Below, piece after piece: positions 1-6,259 of a DNA stretch of 20,279 bases (positions within the stretch are counted from its first letter, which is position 1; each line of letters begins with the position of its first letter). Location: assembly GCA_010092775.1 (NCBI GenBank), contig JAADYZ010000158.1, forward strand, positions 1 through 20,279, read 5' to 3'. Source of the DNA: Chloroflexota bacterium. GTDB taxonomy: Bacteria > Chloroflexota > Anaerolineae > Aggregatilineales > UBA3940. Made by a program: the position numbers and the translations under genes. The notes under the pieces are model-generated. The model was not told the DNA's origin. It was given only the letters and a program-made list of their open reading frames with translations, and did not search any database.

Positions 1-73
1 CGATCAACACCACGATCAGCAATTCTTGCCAGCGCAGCAATCGCGGTGGCCAACGCCATTGATCCCCCGTCAT
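1..73 (-). CDS. N-terminus of an unidentified, probably membrane protein (runs off the left edge)
   Basis: An ATG at 71-73 on the minus strand opens a frame that stays open to the window edge (24 codons, MTGDQWRWPPRLLRWQELL...IVVLI). The ATG overlaps the TGA of the upstream glycosyltransferase (ATGA arrangement), which suggests translational coupling and a shared transcript. The short Trp/Arg-rich head followed by a hydrophobic run resembles the cytoplasmic start of a polytopic membrane protein. A second GT39-type glycosyltransferase is a reasonable guess from context, but too little is visible to name the family. Confidence 0.5.
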   Translation of the reverse strand, partial: MTGDQWRWPPRLLRWQELLIVVLI

Positions 74-2172
74 GGTCCGCCGACCTCGATGGTGTCAATC
101 AATAGGCTGTCGGTTTGGATCGTCGCATCGGGCCCAGCGTAGTCCAGTCCGTCCCAGGTGGTGATGGGGAGCCGGTTCAGGGTGTCAACCCTGTACACGC
201 CGATTCGGATTTGCAGTGTGCCAGGGGGGAGGGTTTCTGGCAGGCGCAGGCGGTGAATTTGCATGAAAGCATCGTTGATCTGCCAACTGTGGGTCGGGTA
301 GCTCAAAACATCCTCCTGTGCCACGAGCGTTCCGCCTTCGTCAATGGCGTGGGTGAACAGCACAAGGTCTTGTTCTGGCACGTTAAGGATTGACCAGATG
401 CTCAGAACCTCGATCAAATCACCTGGATTGACCAGGACCGAAGGAAACGAGAGATGGCCCACACTGACGAGTACATCGCCAAAGTAAGCTTGATTAGCAC
501 GCGGGTCTGGCCCGAGGGCTGGGCTGCCGCGCGGCCATTGGTAGAAGTTCACCACCCGATTGAAGTCATCTGGGCGCAGTTCGAGTTGTTCAAGGAGCGG
601 CACCGGCTCAATATAGAAGCTGAAGCGTGGGGCGGGCGGCGTGATTTCTGGGTAGATCAGAATGCTTGGATCGAGTGGGAACACCAAGCTAGAACGTGCA
701 TCGAACCAGCGAAAACGTAAATCGTCGGGCATGGTCATCTGGGCGATGGCAGCATCGTGGAAGCGGCCTGGGGTGATTGAACTGATAACGAAGTCTTGCC
801 CCCACTCATCGCCGCGACTTTCGATGACCTCAAGCGTCTCGACCAAGGTGGTGTGATAAGCTACCCGAACATCGCGGGCGTTGTTCCAAGTGACAAAGTA
901 AGCCTGAATCGTTCCAATCATCACAGCGCTGAGGGCAATGACATAGGAGCCGCCGATAAAGATTGGTCCCTTGGCCCCAACCTGACGCCGTGCCCAACCT
1001 GCCAGTCCGATTGCACCCAATGCCGGAAAATAGTACAAGGCGGGCTGCGCTCCGATCACACGGACGTTGCTGCCACCGATCCCGACGATCAGCGCAGGAG
1101 CTAGGCCGGCGGCCAATGTCAACAACATCAAAGCGCTGCTACTGCTCATGTTGAAGATTGGCCGAGGGTTCTGGTTAGTCGGCTGATAGCGGCGAAACAA
1201 GTCGCGCAGCGAGATAGCCAAGCCCATGTAAAATAACAGGCTCATCACTGGGCTGAGCAGAGGCCGCCCCGGAATGTTATACAGCCACAGGTCGTCCCCG
1301 TTGAAGGTGACCATAGCCAGACCCAGACGGACGTTTTCAAGTAATTGATCGGGGTCACCAGCTAGGAAATCTGTCAATGGGCTGGAAAGCTGACTGATGC
1401 GCACTTCTGCGGCCGGATTAGTGAGCAAATACCATCCGAGTGGGGCTGCTACCAATCCTGCTACAACTAGCATGATGAGCAAGCCAGGCCAAAGTCGACG
1501 GACGCTGCCAGGCCGGATAAATGCCAGTGCGACAAGCAGCGCCGGGAAGACTGCCCACATGATGCGCGCACCCAGATATGTGTAGAAAGATGCGCCTAAA
1601 AGCACCCCGGCCAGCAGGAACCACCATCGACGTATTAACTCGATCGATGGTCGCTCGTTTTCTGGCTCATGCTTGAGCTTGAAGCCGAGCCGGAAGGTCA
1701 GGGCTGCCGCCGTGAAGAAGACTGGCAAGGTGATCGATCGGAGCGCTTGTCGGCTGGTTGATACACCCCAAAAGCTCACTGCCAATGCTGCTGCAGTCGC
1801 CAGGGCCAACCAAGGGTTGCCCGTCCAGACGCGTACACAGCCGAACACTAAGGCGATAAGGAGGGTGCCGAAGAAGGCGGCGGTCAAGCGGCTGGCGAGA
1901 AAATCGGGACCCGTAACACGCATGAGCAGCGATGTGGCGTAATCGTACAGGGGTTCGCGTCCATAGCCCACCGTGAAGTAAACTGGCGTGATCCCTTCAA
2001 GCACGCGTGAGGCATCCAGCGCATGGTCTGCTTCATCATGGGTCAGGCCCGGTGGGGCACTGTCGAGTGCGCTAAAGCGCAGCAGGCCACCAACCAGCAC
2101 GACGAGCACAAGCAGGATGAGTTCAGTTGAGCGTGGAAGGGCAGAGGTCGCGGGCTGTTCAACGGCAGTCAT
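70..2172 (-). CDS. GT39/PMT/ArnT-like membrane glycosyltransferase
   Basis: 700 residues. The N-terminal two thirds is polytopic: a first membrane span at about residues 16-36, then a periplasmic loop with the Asp-Glu pair D46-E47 in the context APPGLTHDEADHA. That acidic pair is the position used for catalysis or metal binding in GT39/PMT and ArnT-type enzymes, which transfer sugars from polyprenyl-phosphate donors on the outer face of the membrane. Many further hydrophobic segments run to about residue 440. From there the protein is mostly soluble, and residues about 592-670 form a beta-rich module (IWSILN...FTHAIDEGG...PPGTLQIRIGVY) that is also found in the larger GT39-like protein at 7537-10362. 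The ATG lies 26 nt after the M14 peptidase stop with no obvious Shine-Dalgarno sequence. Co-transcription with the peptidase is likely. Acceptor substrate unknown. Confidence 0.8.
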   Translation of the reverse strand: MTAVEQPATSALPRSTELILLVLVVLVGGLLRFSALDSAPPGLTHDEADHALDASRVLEGITPVYFTVGYGREPLYDYATSLLMRVTGPDFLASRLTAAFFGTLLIALVFGCVRVWTGNPWLALATAAALAVSFWGVSTSRQALRSITLPVFFTAAALTFRLGFKLKHEPENERPSIELIRRWWFLLAGVLLGASFYTYLGARIMWAVFPALLVALAFIRPGSVRRLWPGLLIMLVVAGLVAAPLGWYLLTNPAAEVRISQLSSPLTDFLAGDPDQLLENVRLGLAMVTFNGDDLWLYNIPGRPLLSPVMSLLFYMGLAISLRDLFRRYQPTNQNPRPIFNMSSSSALMLLTLAAGLAPALIVGIGGSNVRVIGAQPALYYFPALGAIGLAGWARRQVGAKGPIFIGGSYVIALSAVMIGTIQAYFVTWNNARDVRVAYHTTLVETLEVIESRGDEWGQDFVISSITPGRFHDAAIAQMTMPDDLRFRWFDARSSLVFPLDPSILIYPEITPPAPRFSFYIEPVPLLEQLELRPDDFNRVVNFYQWPRGSPALGPDPRANQAYFGDVLVSVGHLSFPSVLVNPGDLIEVLSIWSILNVPEQDLVLFTHAIDEGGTLVAQEDVLSYPTHSWQINDAFMQIHRLRLPETLPPGTLQIRIGVYRVDTLNRLPITTWDGLDYAGPDATIQTDSLLIDTIEVGGP

Positions 2173-2198
2173 AGTGGCCTATGCTACCGCAAGTGAGG

Positions 2199-3194
2199 TT
2201 AATCGCAAAGACGGTCAATCTGCGGATCAGTGAGGTCCACATCGGGTTCGTTGAAAGCGTAGTAGCATTGCAGCGCGAAGATACCTGCCAGATTCACCTC
2301 AAATTCCGGCAAAGCACGTGTTTCTAATTCGACGGTGGCCGCCGGGATGCCGCGCTCGGCCAGCCAGTTGGTCGCATCCCCGGTGATTGGGTAGTAGTTG
2401 AAGACGGGATTGTAAGTATAGCCAGTGGCGTCTTCCAACAGGTCGCCTAGCCAGGCGGCTTGCGGCGATCCATCGCATGAACCGAGGAAGATTTCCCCAA
2501 GTTGACTGTGATAGAACAAGACCACATCCGGCTCATCGACCAGGAAGTATTGGCGCAAGGCAAAGGACTCTGGTTCAGAGAAAGGCCGCGGTCCAGGATC
2601 AACCGGGATGTCACGCACGAAAGCGGTCGGCTGCCAATCACAGCCCCAGTTGCGGTTCAAGTCAACCCCATTGGCATTGAAGCGTGCGTTCAGGTCTACA
2701 CCGTTTTCGTATCCGTCTGGATTCGCGTTGGGGATGATCACCAGCCTGATGTTGGGCAGAATGTCTTCAGGATTGTCTCGGAAGTGCTCGACTAGCATAT
2801 TGCCCAATACGACGGTGTTACCCTCAAAGCCGCCGTGAATGCCACCTATCAGGGTGATGGTAATCTCGCCGCTGCCAAACTGCCACAACCACAGCTCGCG
2901 GCCCTCAACAGATTGGCCGATGGAGAAGCGCGGTCGATTAGGATAGGCCGTTGCCGTTGGGATGATAATCTCAGGCTCAGATGCTGCTTCAGTGGCATTA
3001 GCGGAGCTACCTTCTTGCGACGCACGGGTTGCCTCCAAGCTGGCGGCGGTGGCCGTTGCCGAGTCGGGGTCGGTGGGGGTGGCCTGGCTCACTGGCGTTG
3101 ATGCAGAGGCATTGGCACCACAAGCGGAGGTTAGAACACCAGCAATCAAGATGCAAATGGACGGAAGAACTGCTTTAGTGATGCGCCAATTCAT
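2199..3194 (-). CDS. Secreted M14-like zinc carboxypeptidase, probable lipoprotein
   Basis: 331 residues from ATG 3194. Residues 1-25 form a signal peptide ending LTSAC, a slightly imperfect lipobox with Cys25 as the candidate lipidated residue. A low-complexity Ala/Thr/Ser linker (about 26-80) leads to the catalytic domain. Visible M14 features are H120 and E124 (IHGGFEGN), NPDG at 158-161, DLNRNW at 178-183, H229 (FYHSQ) as third zinc ligand and E289 (TVELE) as probable catalytic Glu. The DLNRNW motif recalls enzymes that trim peptidoglycan peptides or C-terminal residues. The His-to-Glu spacing (HxxxE) is one longer than canonical HxxE. A frame extension to a TTG at 3230 is rejected because that TTG is the -35 box of a promoter whose start point falls on the ATG. 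A leaderless mRNA is likely. Substrate not determinable. Confidence 0.8.
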   Translation of the reverse strand: MNWRITKAVLPSICILIAGVLTSACGANASASTPVSQATPTDPDSATATAASLEATRASQEGSSANATEAASEPEIIIPTATAYPNRPRFSIGQSVEGRELWLWQFGSGEITITLIGGIHGGFEGNTVVLGNMLVEHFRDNPEDILPNIRLVIIPNANPDGYENGVDLNARFNANGVDLNRNWGCDWQPTAFVRDIPVDPGPRPFSEPESFALRQYFLVDEPDVVLFYHSQLGEIFLGSCDGSPQAAWLGDLLEDATGYTYNPVFNYYPITGDATNWLAERGIPAATVELETRALPEFEVNLAGIFALQCYYAFNEPDVDLTDPQIDRLCD

Positions 3195-3200
3195 GGAAGG

Positions 3201-3230
3201 ACTATAGCGATTGTCGACGTTGTGCGTCAA
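3201..3230 (-). promoter_or_regulatory. Sigma70-type promoter of the M14 peptidase gene (leaderless)
   Basis: Reading the minus strand, TTGACG (3230-3225) is followed after 18 bases by TATAGT (3206-3201), both 5/6 matches to consensus. The -10 element ends only 6 bases before the ATG at 3194, so the predicted transcription start falls on or next to the A of the start codon. This fits the absence of any Shine-Dalgarno sequence there. Confidence 0.6.
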
Positions 3231-3278
3231 TCCTTCTGTTTAGGTGAGGTCTGTCATGGAAACCGGGTGGCTTTGTCG

Positions 3279-3307
3279 TTGACGGATCGCCGTAAGCCCG
3301 CTACACT
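3279..3307 (+). promoter_or_regulatory. Sigma70-type promoter of the cysteine operon
   Basis: TTGACG at 3279-3284, a 17-base spacer and TACACT at 3302-3307. The expected transcription start is near 3314, giving a leader of about 350 nt before the synthase ATG at 3665. It stands back to back with the M14 promoter, with 48 bp between the two -35 boxes. Confidence 0.55.
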
Positions 3308-3342
3308 TCGGCTTGTAAGAGCGAATAAAAAAGGCAAATATC

Positions 3343-3402
3343 ATGGATTTGTGCATGTGTATGTGGCGGGGCCGTCTCTACCCTCGCCAAAGTCGCTCGT
3401 AA
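3343..3402 (+). CDS. Cysteine-rich leader peptide of an attenuator (19 aa)
   Basis: A small frame, MDLCMCMWRGRLYPRQSRS, starts at ATG 3343 and stops at TAA 3400-3402. A purine-rich AAAAAAGG (3327-3334) sits 8 nt before the ATG as ribosome binding site. Cys occupies codons 4 (TGC, 3352-3354) and 6 (TGT, 3358-3360), with Met at 5 and 7, so the two sulfur amino acids fill four consecutive codons. The gene lies about 30 nt after the predicted transcription start of a cysteine biosynthesis operon. Its codons from Tyr13 onward form the left arm of the antiterminator stem. The proposed role is a ribosome-stalling sensor of charged tRNA-Cys, not a functional protein. Very short frames occur by chance; the case rests on the combination of RBS, Cys codons, position and the mutually exclusive hairpins. 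Confidence 0.65.
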   Translation: MDLCMCMWRGRLYPRQSRS

Positions 3403-3434
3403 CACTACCAACCTTTCTCCGACTTTCCGAGGGT
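3380..3434 (+). promoter_or_regulatory. Antiterminator hairpin of the cysteine operon leader
   Basis: ACCCTCG (3380-3386) pairs perfectly with CGAGGGT (3428-3434), and AAAGTCG (3389-3395) pairs perfectly with CGACTTT (3420-3426). Together they make a 14-bp stem interrupted only by CC opposite C, with a 24-nt loop. The left arm lies within the last codons of the leader peptide. The right arm contains GGGT (3431-3434), which is also the base of the terminator stem, so the two structures exclude each other. Confidence 0.6.
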
Positions 3435-3497
3435 GATGCCGTCTCCGCCGACTCGACGTGTTTGTCAGCGGCCAGATATTGTGCATGACCCTTTTTT
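3431..3497 (+). terminator. Rho-independent attenuator (regulated terminator) upstream of cysM
   Basis: GGGTGATGC (3431-3439) pairs with GCATGACCC (3483-3491), nine positions with one G-G mismatch, followed directly by six T (3492-3497). The enclosed sequence holds a second stem, CCGCCGAC (3445-3452) with GTCAGCGG (3464-3471), one mismatch. The long, imperfect shape makes it a moderate rather than strong terminator, as suits a regulated site. It ends about 168 nt before the cysM start, so termination here would switch off the whole operon. Confidence 0.55.
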
Positions 3498-3664
3498 CAC
3501 GCCTGGTCGCCGTTGTAGGTGCCAGGGGTATCCATCCCCTCGAAGCTCTAATGGAATTCTAAAGATACAGACGCAAGAATCTCAGCCGACAACGCGTCCT
3601 GTTCATGTGGTAGCCCTAAACCTGCTACCCGCACAGGGACGCAGAAACAATAAGGTGGAATGTT
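3498..3664 (+). other. Untranslated leader between attenuator and cysM
   Basis: No convincing ORF. Two small hairpins are visible: AGGGG/CCCCT (3524-3528 with 3536-3540) and GGTAGC/GCTACC (3609-3614 with 3624-3629). Neither has a T-run. The stretch ends in the Shine-Dalgarno sequence AAGGTGG (3652-3658) of the synthase. I see no second promoter with both boxes. Confidence 0.4.
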
Positions 3665-4645
3665 ATGACAATGCGTGTCTCAGCGGCTTGGCCACAAACC
3701 ACTGCCCGGCCATTAACCCAGCGGCGGCGTGGTGCCACAGTCGATGACCTAGTAGGGAATACCCCTCTGGTTGCCTTTCCAACACTGACGGCCCACCTGC
3801 CACGCCAGATTCAGGTGGTGGCTAAAGCAGAGTGGACCAATCCGGGTGGGTCCGTTAAGGATCGCCCTGCTCTCAACATCATCAAACAGGCTGAGCGCCG
3901 AGGTGAGATGCATCCGGGCGTGACGCTGATTGACAGTACCTCCGGCAACACAGGCATCGCCTACGCGATGGTCTGCGCAGCGCGAGGCTATGACATCACG
4001 CTGGTGCTGCCAGAGAATGCCAGCCCAGAGCGCAAGCAGATTCTGCGTGCGTATGGCGTTGACCTGGTGCTGACCGATCCGCTGGAAGGTTCCGATGGAT
4101 CGATCCGAGTGGTACGTGAGATGGTCGCCGAAAACCCTGAAAAGTATTTTTATGCTGACCAATATAGCAATCCAGATAACTGGCGGGCGCACTACTACGG
4201 AACCGGCATCGAAATCTGGCAGCAGACGCAAGGCCAGGTGACACATTTTATCGCTGGCCTTGGCACCAGCGGCACGATGATGGGGACCGGTCGTCGACTG
4301 CGCTCCTACAATTCCGCCATCAAGTTGATCGCCGTTCAACCAGATTCGCCCTTCCACGGCCTGGAAGGCTTGAAGCACATGGAGACAGCCATCCGTCCAG
4401 CGATTTACAATGATGATCTGCTGGATGGGATCGAGCCGGTGATGACCGAAGACGCCCACGAAATGTGCCGCCGACTGGCGCGTGAGGAGGGCTTGTTGGT
4501 TGGTGTGTCGGCGGGGGCGGCGCTAGTGGCGGCCTTGCGCACCGCTGAAAACATGGCTGATCGCGGTGAGGTCGGGACTGTCGTGACCCTGTTCCCCGAT
4601 AATGCTGCCAAGTATCTCAGCGACCCCTTCTGGACGGCAGGCTAA
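3665..4645 (+). CDS. cysM: PLP-dependent cysteine synthase, CysM type (CysO-thiocarboxylate dependent by context)
   Basis: 326 residues, cytoplasmic, fold-type II PLP enzyme. Visible landmarks are GNTPLV at 31-36, the PLP lysine K65 in GGSVKDRPA, the substrate loop STSGNTG (91-97), the phosphate-cup glycines GLGTSGT (198-204) and SAGAA near the C-terminus. By family, it replaces an activated hydroxyl of serine (O-phosphoserine or O-acetylserine) with sulfur. In Mycobacterium tuberculosis CysM, sulfur comes from CysO thiocarboxylate and Arg220 recognises O-phosphoserine. Hand alignment around GLKHM places K237 at that position, a conservative change that keeps the charge. The long mobile C-terminal tail of the mycobacterial enzyme is absent. 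Start chosen by AAGGTGG six bases upstream; it gives roughly 20 extra N-terminal residues rich in Arg. First full gene of the operon; the next start is 2 nt beyond its stop. Confidence 0.9.
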   Translation: MTMRVSAAWPQTTARPLTQRRRGATVDDLVGNTPLVAFPTLTAHLPRQIQVVAKAEWTNPGGSVKDRPALNIIKQAERRGEMHPGVTLIDSTSGNTGIAYAMVCAARGYDITLVLPENASPERKQILRAYGVDLVLTDPLEGSDGSIRVVREMVAENPEKYFYADQYSNPDNWRAHYYGTGIEIWQQTQGQVTHFIAGLGTSGTMMGTGRRLRSYNSAIKLIAVQPDSPFHGLEGLKHMETAIRPAIYNDDLLDGIEPVMTEDAHEMCRRLAREEGLLVGVSAGAALVAALRTAENMADRGEVGTVVTLFPDNAAKYLSDPFWTAG

Positions 4646-4647
4646 CG

Positions 4648-5079
4648 ATGCGCGTGCTACTGTCGACGCAGCTTAGCGCACAGATCGAAGCGCACCTGGA
4701 AGAAGCCTATCCCAATGAAGGGGCGGGTTTCCTGCTGGGTGCTGTGGATCATGACGCTGTAAAGGTGGAGCGCGTCCTGCCGCTGAGCAATCAGCGTGAA
4801 CAGGAAGCGCAACACAATCGCTACGAATTGAGTCCGCTGGATTTTGCGCGGGCCGAAGAGGTGGCTGATGCGTCAGGTTTAGCTTTGGTTGGTGTGTTTC
4901 ACTCACACCCAGATCATCCGGCCCAGCCCAGCACTTTCGACCGGGATCATGCCTGGCCACACTTCAGCTATTTGATTACCAGTGTGCAAAATGGGAAAGC
5001 CGTCCTTACGCGAGCCTGGCGCCTGCGTGAGGATCGTTCAACGTTTGATGAAGATGAGTTTCTTCTAGGGGAGATTTAA
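4648..5079 (+). CDS. mec: JAMM/MPN+ metallopeptidase, Mec-like (CysO-cysteine peptidase)
   Basis: 143 residues. The complete JAMM signature is present: E24 in NEGAGFLLG, then H85-x-H87-x7-S95-x2-D98 (HSHPDHPAQPSTFD). The two His and Asp bind zinc, and E24 activates water. In the mycobacterial pathway Mec cleaves cysteine from the CysO-Cys adduct after the Gly-Gly tail, regenerating the carrier. The gene sits between the synthase (2-nt gap) and the carrier (5-nt gap), which matches that pathway exactly. Since the carrier here has residues after its Gly-Gly, this peptidase is also the natural candidate to cut the fusion and expose the tail. A related JAMM protein, QbsD, matures the carrier QbsE by removing residues after Gly-Gly. 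The second activity is inference. Confidence 0.88.
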   Translation: MRVLLSTQLSAQIEAHLEEAYPNEGAGFLLGAVDHDAVKVERVLPLSNQREQEAQHNRYELSPLDFARAEEVADASGLALVGVFHSHPDHPAQPSTFDRDHAWPHFSYLITSVQNGKAVLTRAWRLREDRSTFDEDEFLLGEI

Positions 5080-5084
5080 TCACG

Positions 5085-5825
5085 ATGGCAACGATACGAA
5101 TTCCAACACCACTGCGTGCTTATACGGCCAATCTGAGCGACGTTGAGGTCACAGGCGCAACGGTAGGTGAGGCACTGCAAGATCTGATAAACCAGCACAA
5201 CGCGTTAGAGCCACATCTGTTCAACAATGGTGAGCTGCGCAGCTTCGTCAACATCTTCCTGGGTGAGGAAGATGTTCGCTACCTGAATGGCATGGAAACA
5301 GCCATTGAAGACGACACCAATCTACGCATTATTCCGTCGATCGCAGGCGGCTCGGAACAGCCGATTCGCCAGGTCGATCAGTCGGCGCTGCGCGTCAACC
5401 AGGCTTTGATCATCAGCTTGCTTGTTTTGGCCTTCGTGTTCAATCTGTGGTGGCTGGTAGCCTTTGTCTCCGCAGTGATGATCATCGGGACGATTTGGCC
5501 AGATGCCGCCTTGTTCAAGCTGATCTACAAGAATATCCTAAAGCCTGCTAACCTAGTCGAGCCGGATGTCATCCCGGATAATCCAGAGCCGCATCGCTTT
5601 GCCCAGGCCCTTGGCGGTTTGTTTACCTTCGGATCGGCAGCATCGCTGCTGTTGGGCCTGCCTGCGCTCGGCTGGACTTTGGCCTGGGTGGTGATCGTCC
5701 TGGCAGGTCTGAATCTGTTCCTGGGCTTCTGCGTGGGCTGCTTTGTCTACTATCAATTCAACCGACTGGGAGTGCCAGGATTCAGCGTGGCACCGATCCC
5801 GGTTGAGGTTGATCAGGAACGGTAG
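5085..5825 (+). CDS. CysO-like sulfur carrier fused to a DUF4395-like membrane domain
   Basis: 246 residues. Residues 1-89 form a ThiS/MoaD/CysO ubiquitin-like domain: an opening beta strand RIPTPLRAYT, FVNIFLGEEDVRYL at 54-67, then RIIPSIAGG ending in Gly88-Gly89. This closely follows M. tuberculosis CysO (FVNIYVNDEDVR...LPAVAGG), where the protein ends at Gly-Gly. Here SEQPIRQVDQ follows and leads to four predicted membrane spans (about 106-122, 123-140, 173-192, 196-224). The second half, from HRFAQALGGLF to FCVGCFVYY with Cys216 and Cys219, resembles DUF4395 proteins. Positive residues in the linkers suggest the carrier domain is cytoplasmic. Charging by MoeZ requires a free Gly-Gly, so either proteolytic release (Mec is next door) or a non-carrier regulatory role is implied. 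One continuous frame; no sign of an assembly frameshift at the junction. Confidence 0.85.
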   Translation: MATIRIPTPLRAYTANLSDVEVTGATVGEALQDLINQHNALEPHLFNNGELRSFVNIFLGEEDVRYLNGMETAIEDDTNLRIIPSIAGGSEQPIRQVDQSALRVNQALIISLLVLAFVFNLWWLVAFVSAVMIIGTIWPDAALFKLIYKNILKPANLVEPDVIPDNPEPHRFAQALGGLFTFGSAASLLLGLPALGWTLAWVVIVLAGLNLFLGFCVGCFVYYQFNRLGVPGFSVAPIPVEVDQER

Positions 5826-5832
5826 CTGCCTT

Positions 5833-6249
5833 ATGCTTGAAAGACTCTTGATCGTACTGGCCGCAGCATTGCTTGGTTTCGCCATTTGCCGCTTGGTCCT
5901 CGCTGTCCAACGGCGTCGCATTGTGGCAGAAGTGGATCAGTCTGAGGTAACGCAATCGCTGCCACTTGGGGTGCCCACTGTCCTATACTTCTGGACAGAA
6001 ACCTGCGCTCCCTGTGAACTGGTGCAGAGCCCTGCGCTCGATCGTATTCGCAACGAGTTCGGTGCGGAAGGGGTGCAGATCGTGAAAATCAATGCGTTGG
6101 CAGAGCCAGAAATGGCGCAGCAATGGCAGGTGATGACCGTCCCCACGACGATCATTATGGACGGCAAGCGGCAGCCACGCTTCATCAACAATCGACTGGT
6201 TCAATACCATGAACTGGCACAACAACTGGAATCGGTAAGGAATAACTAA
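5833..6249 (+). CDS. Membrane-anchored thioredoxin-like protein
   Basis: 138 residues from ATG 5833. One N-terminal membrane span (about residues 5-25), followed immediately by RRR (27-29), which by the positive-inside rule places the rest in the cytoplasm. The thioredoxin domain starts near residue 46: VPTVLYFWTETCAPC with active-site CAPC at 58-61, and the cis-Pro motif TVPTT further on. The frame can be extended to an earlier start at 5743, but that lies inside the carrier gene and places polar residues before the membrane span, so the 5833 start (7 nt after the carrier stop) is preferred; its Shine-Dalgarno (AGGA, 5815-5818) is weak. Likely role: reducing a persulfide or disulfide step in sulfur transfer, or partnering the FCVGC pair of the neighbouring DUF4395-like domain. 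Both are inferred from the operon. Confidence 0.82.
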   Translation: MLERLLIVLAAALLGFAICRLVLAVQRRRIVAEVDQSEVTQSLPLGVPTVLYFWTETCAPCELVQSPALDRIRNEFGAEGVQIVKINALAEPEMAQQWQVMTVPTTIIMDGKRQPRFINNRLVQYHELAQQLESVRNN

Positions 6250-6259
6250 GGGGATAGAC

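Noticed and set aside
3195..3230. TTG start adding 12 residues to the M14 peptidase
   Set aside because: The TTG is part of a -35 box, and the signal peptide begins properly at ATG 3194.
3222..3488. 88-codon frame across the cysteine operon leader
   Set aside because: Composition is not protein-like, there is no RBS, it begins upstream of the predicted transcription start, and it is in a different frame from the Cys leader peptide.
3314..3664. T-box or SAM riboswitch in the cysteine leader
   Set aside because: No T-box sequence or SAM riboswitch core could be recognised. The leader ORF with two exclusive stems explains the region better.
3749..4459. 236-codon antisense frame opposite cysM
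   Set aside because: Shadow of a strongly conserved gene. Its translation has no recognisable domain and no RBS.
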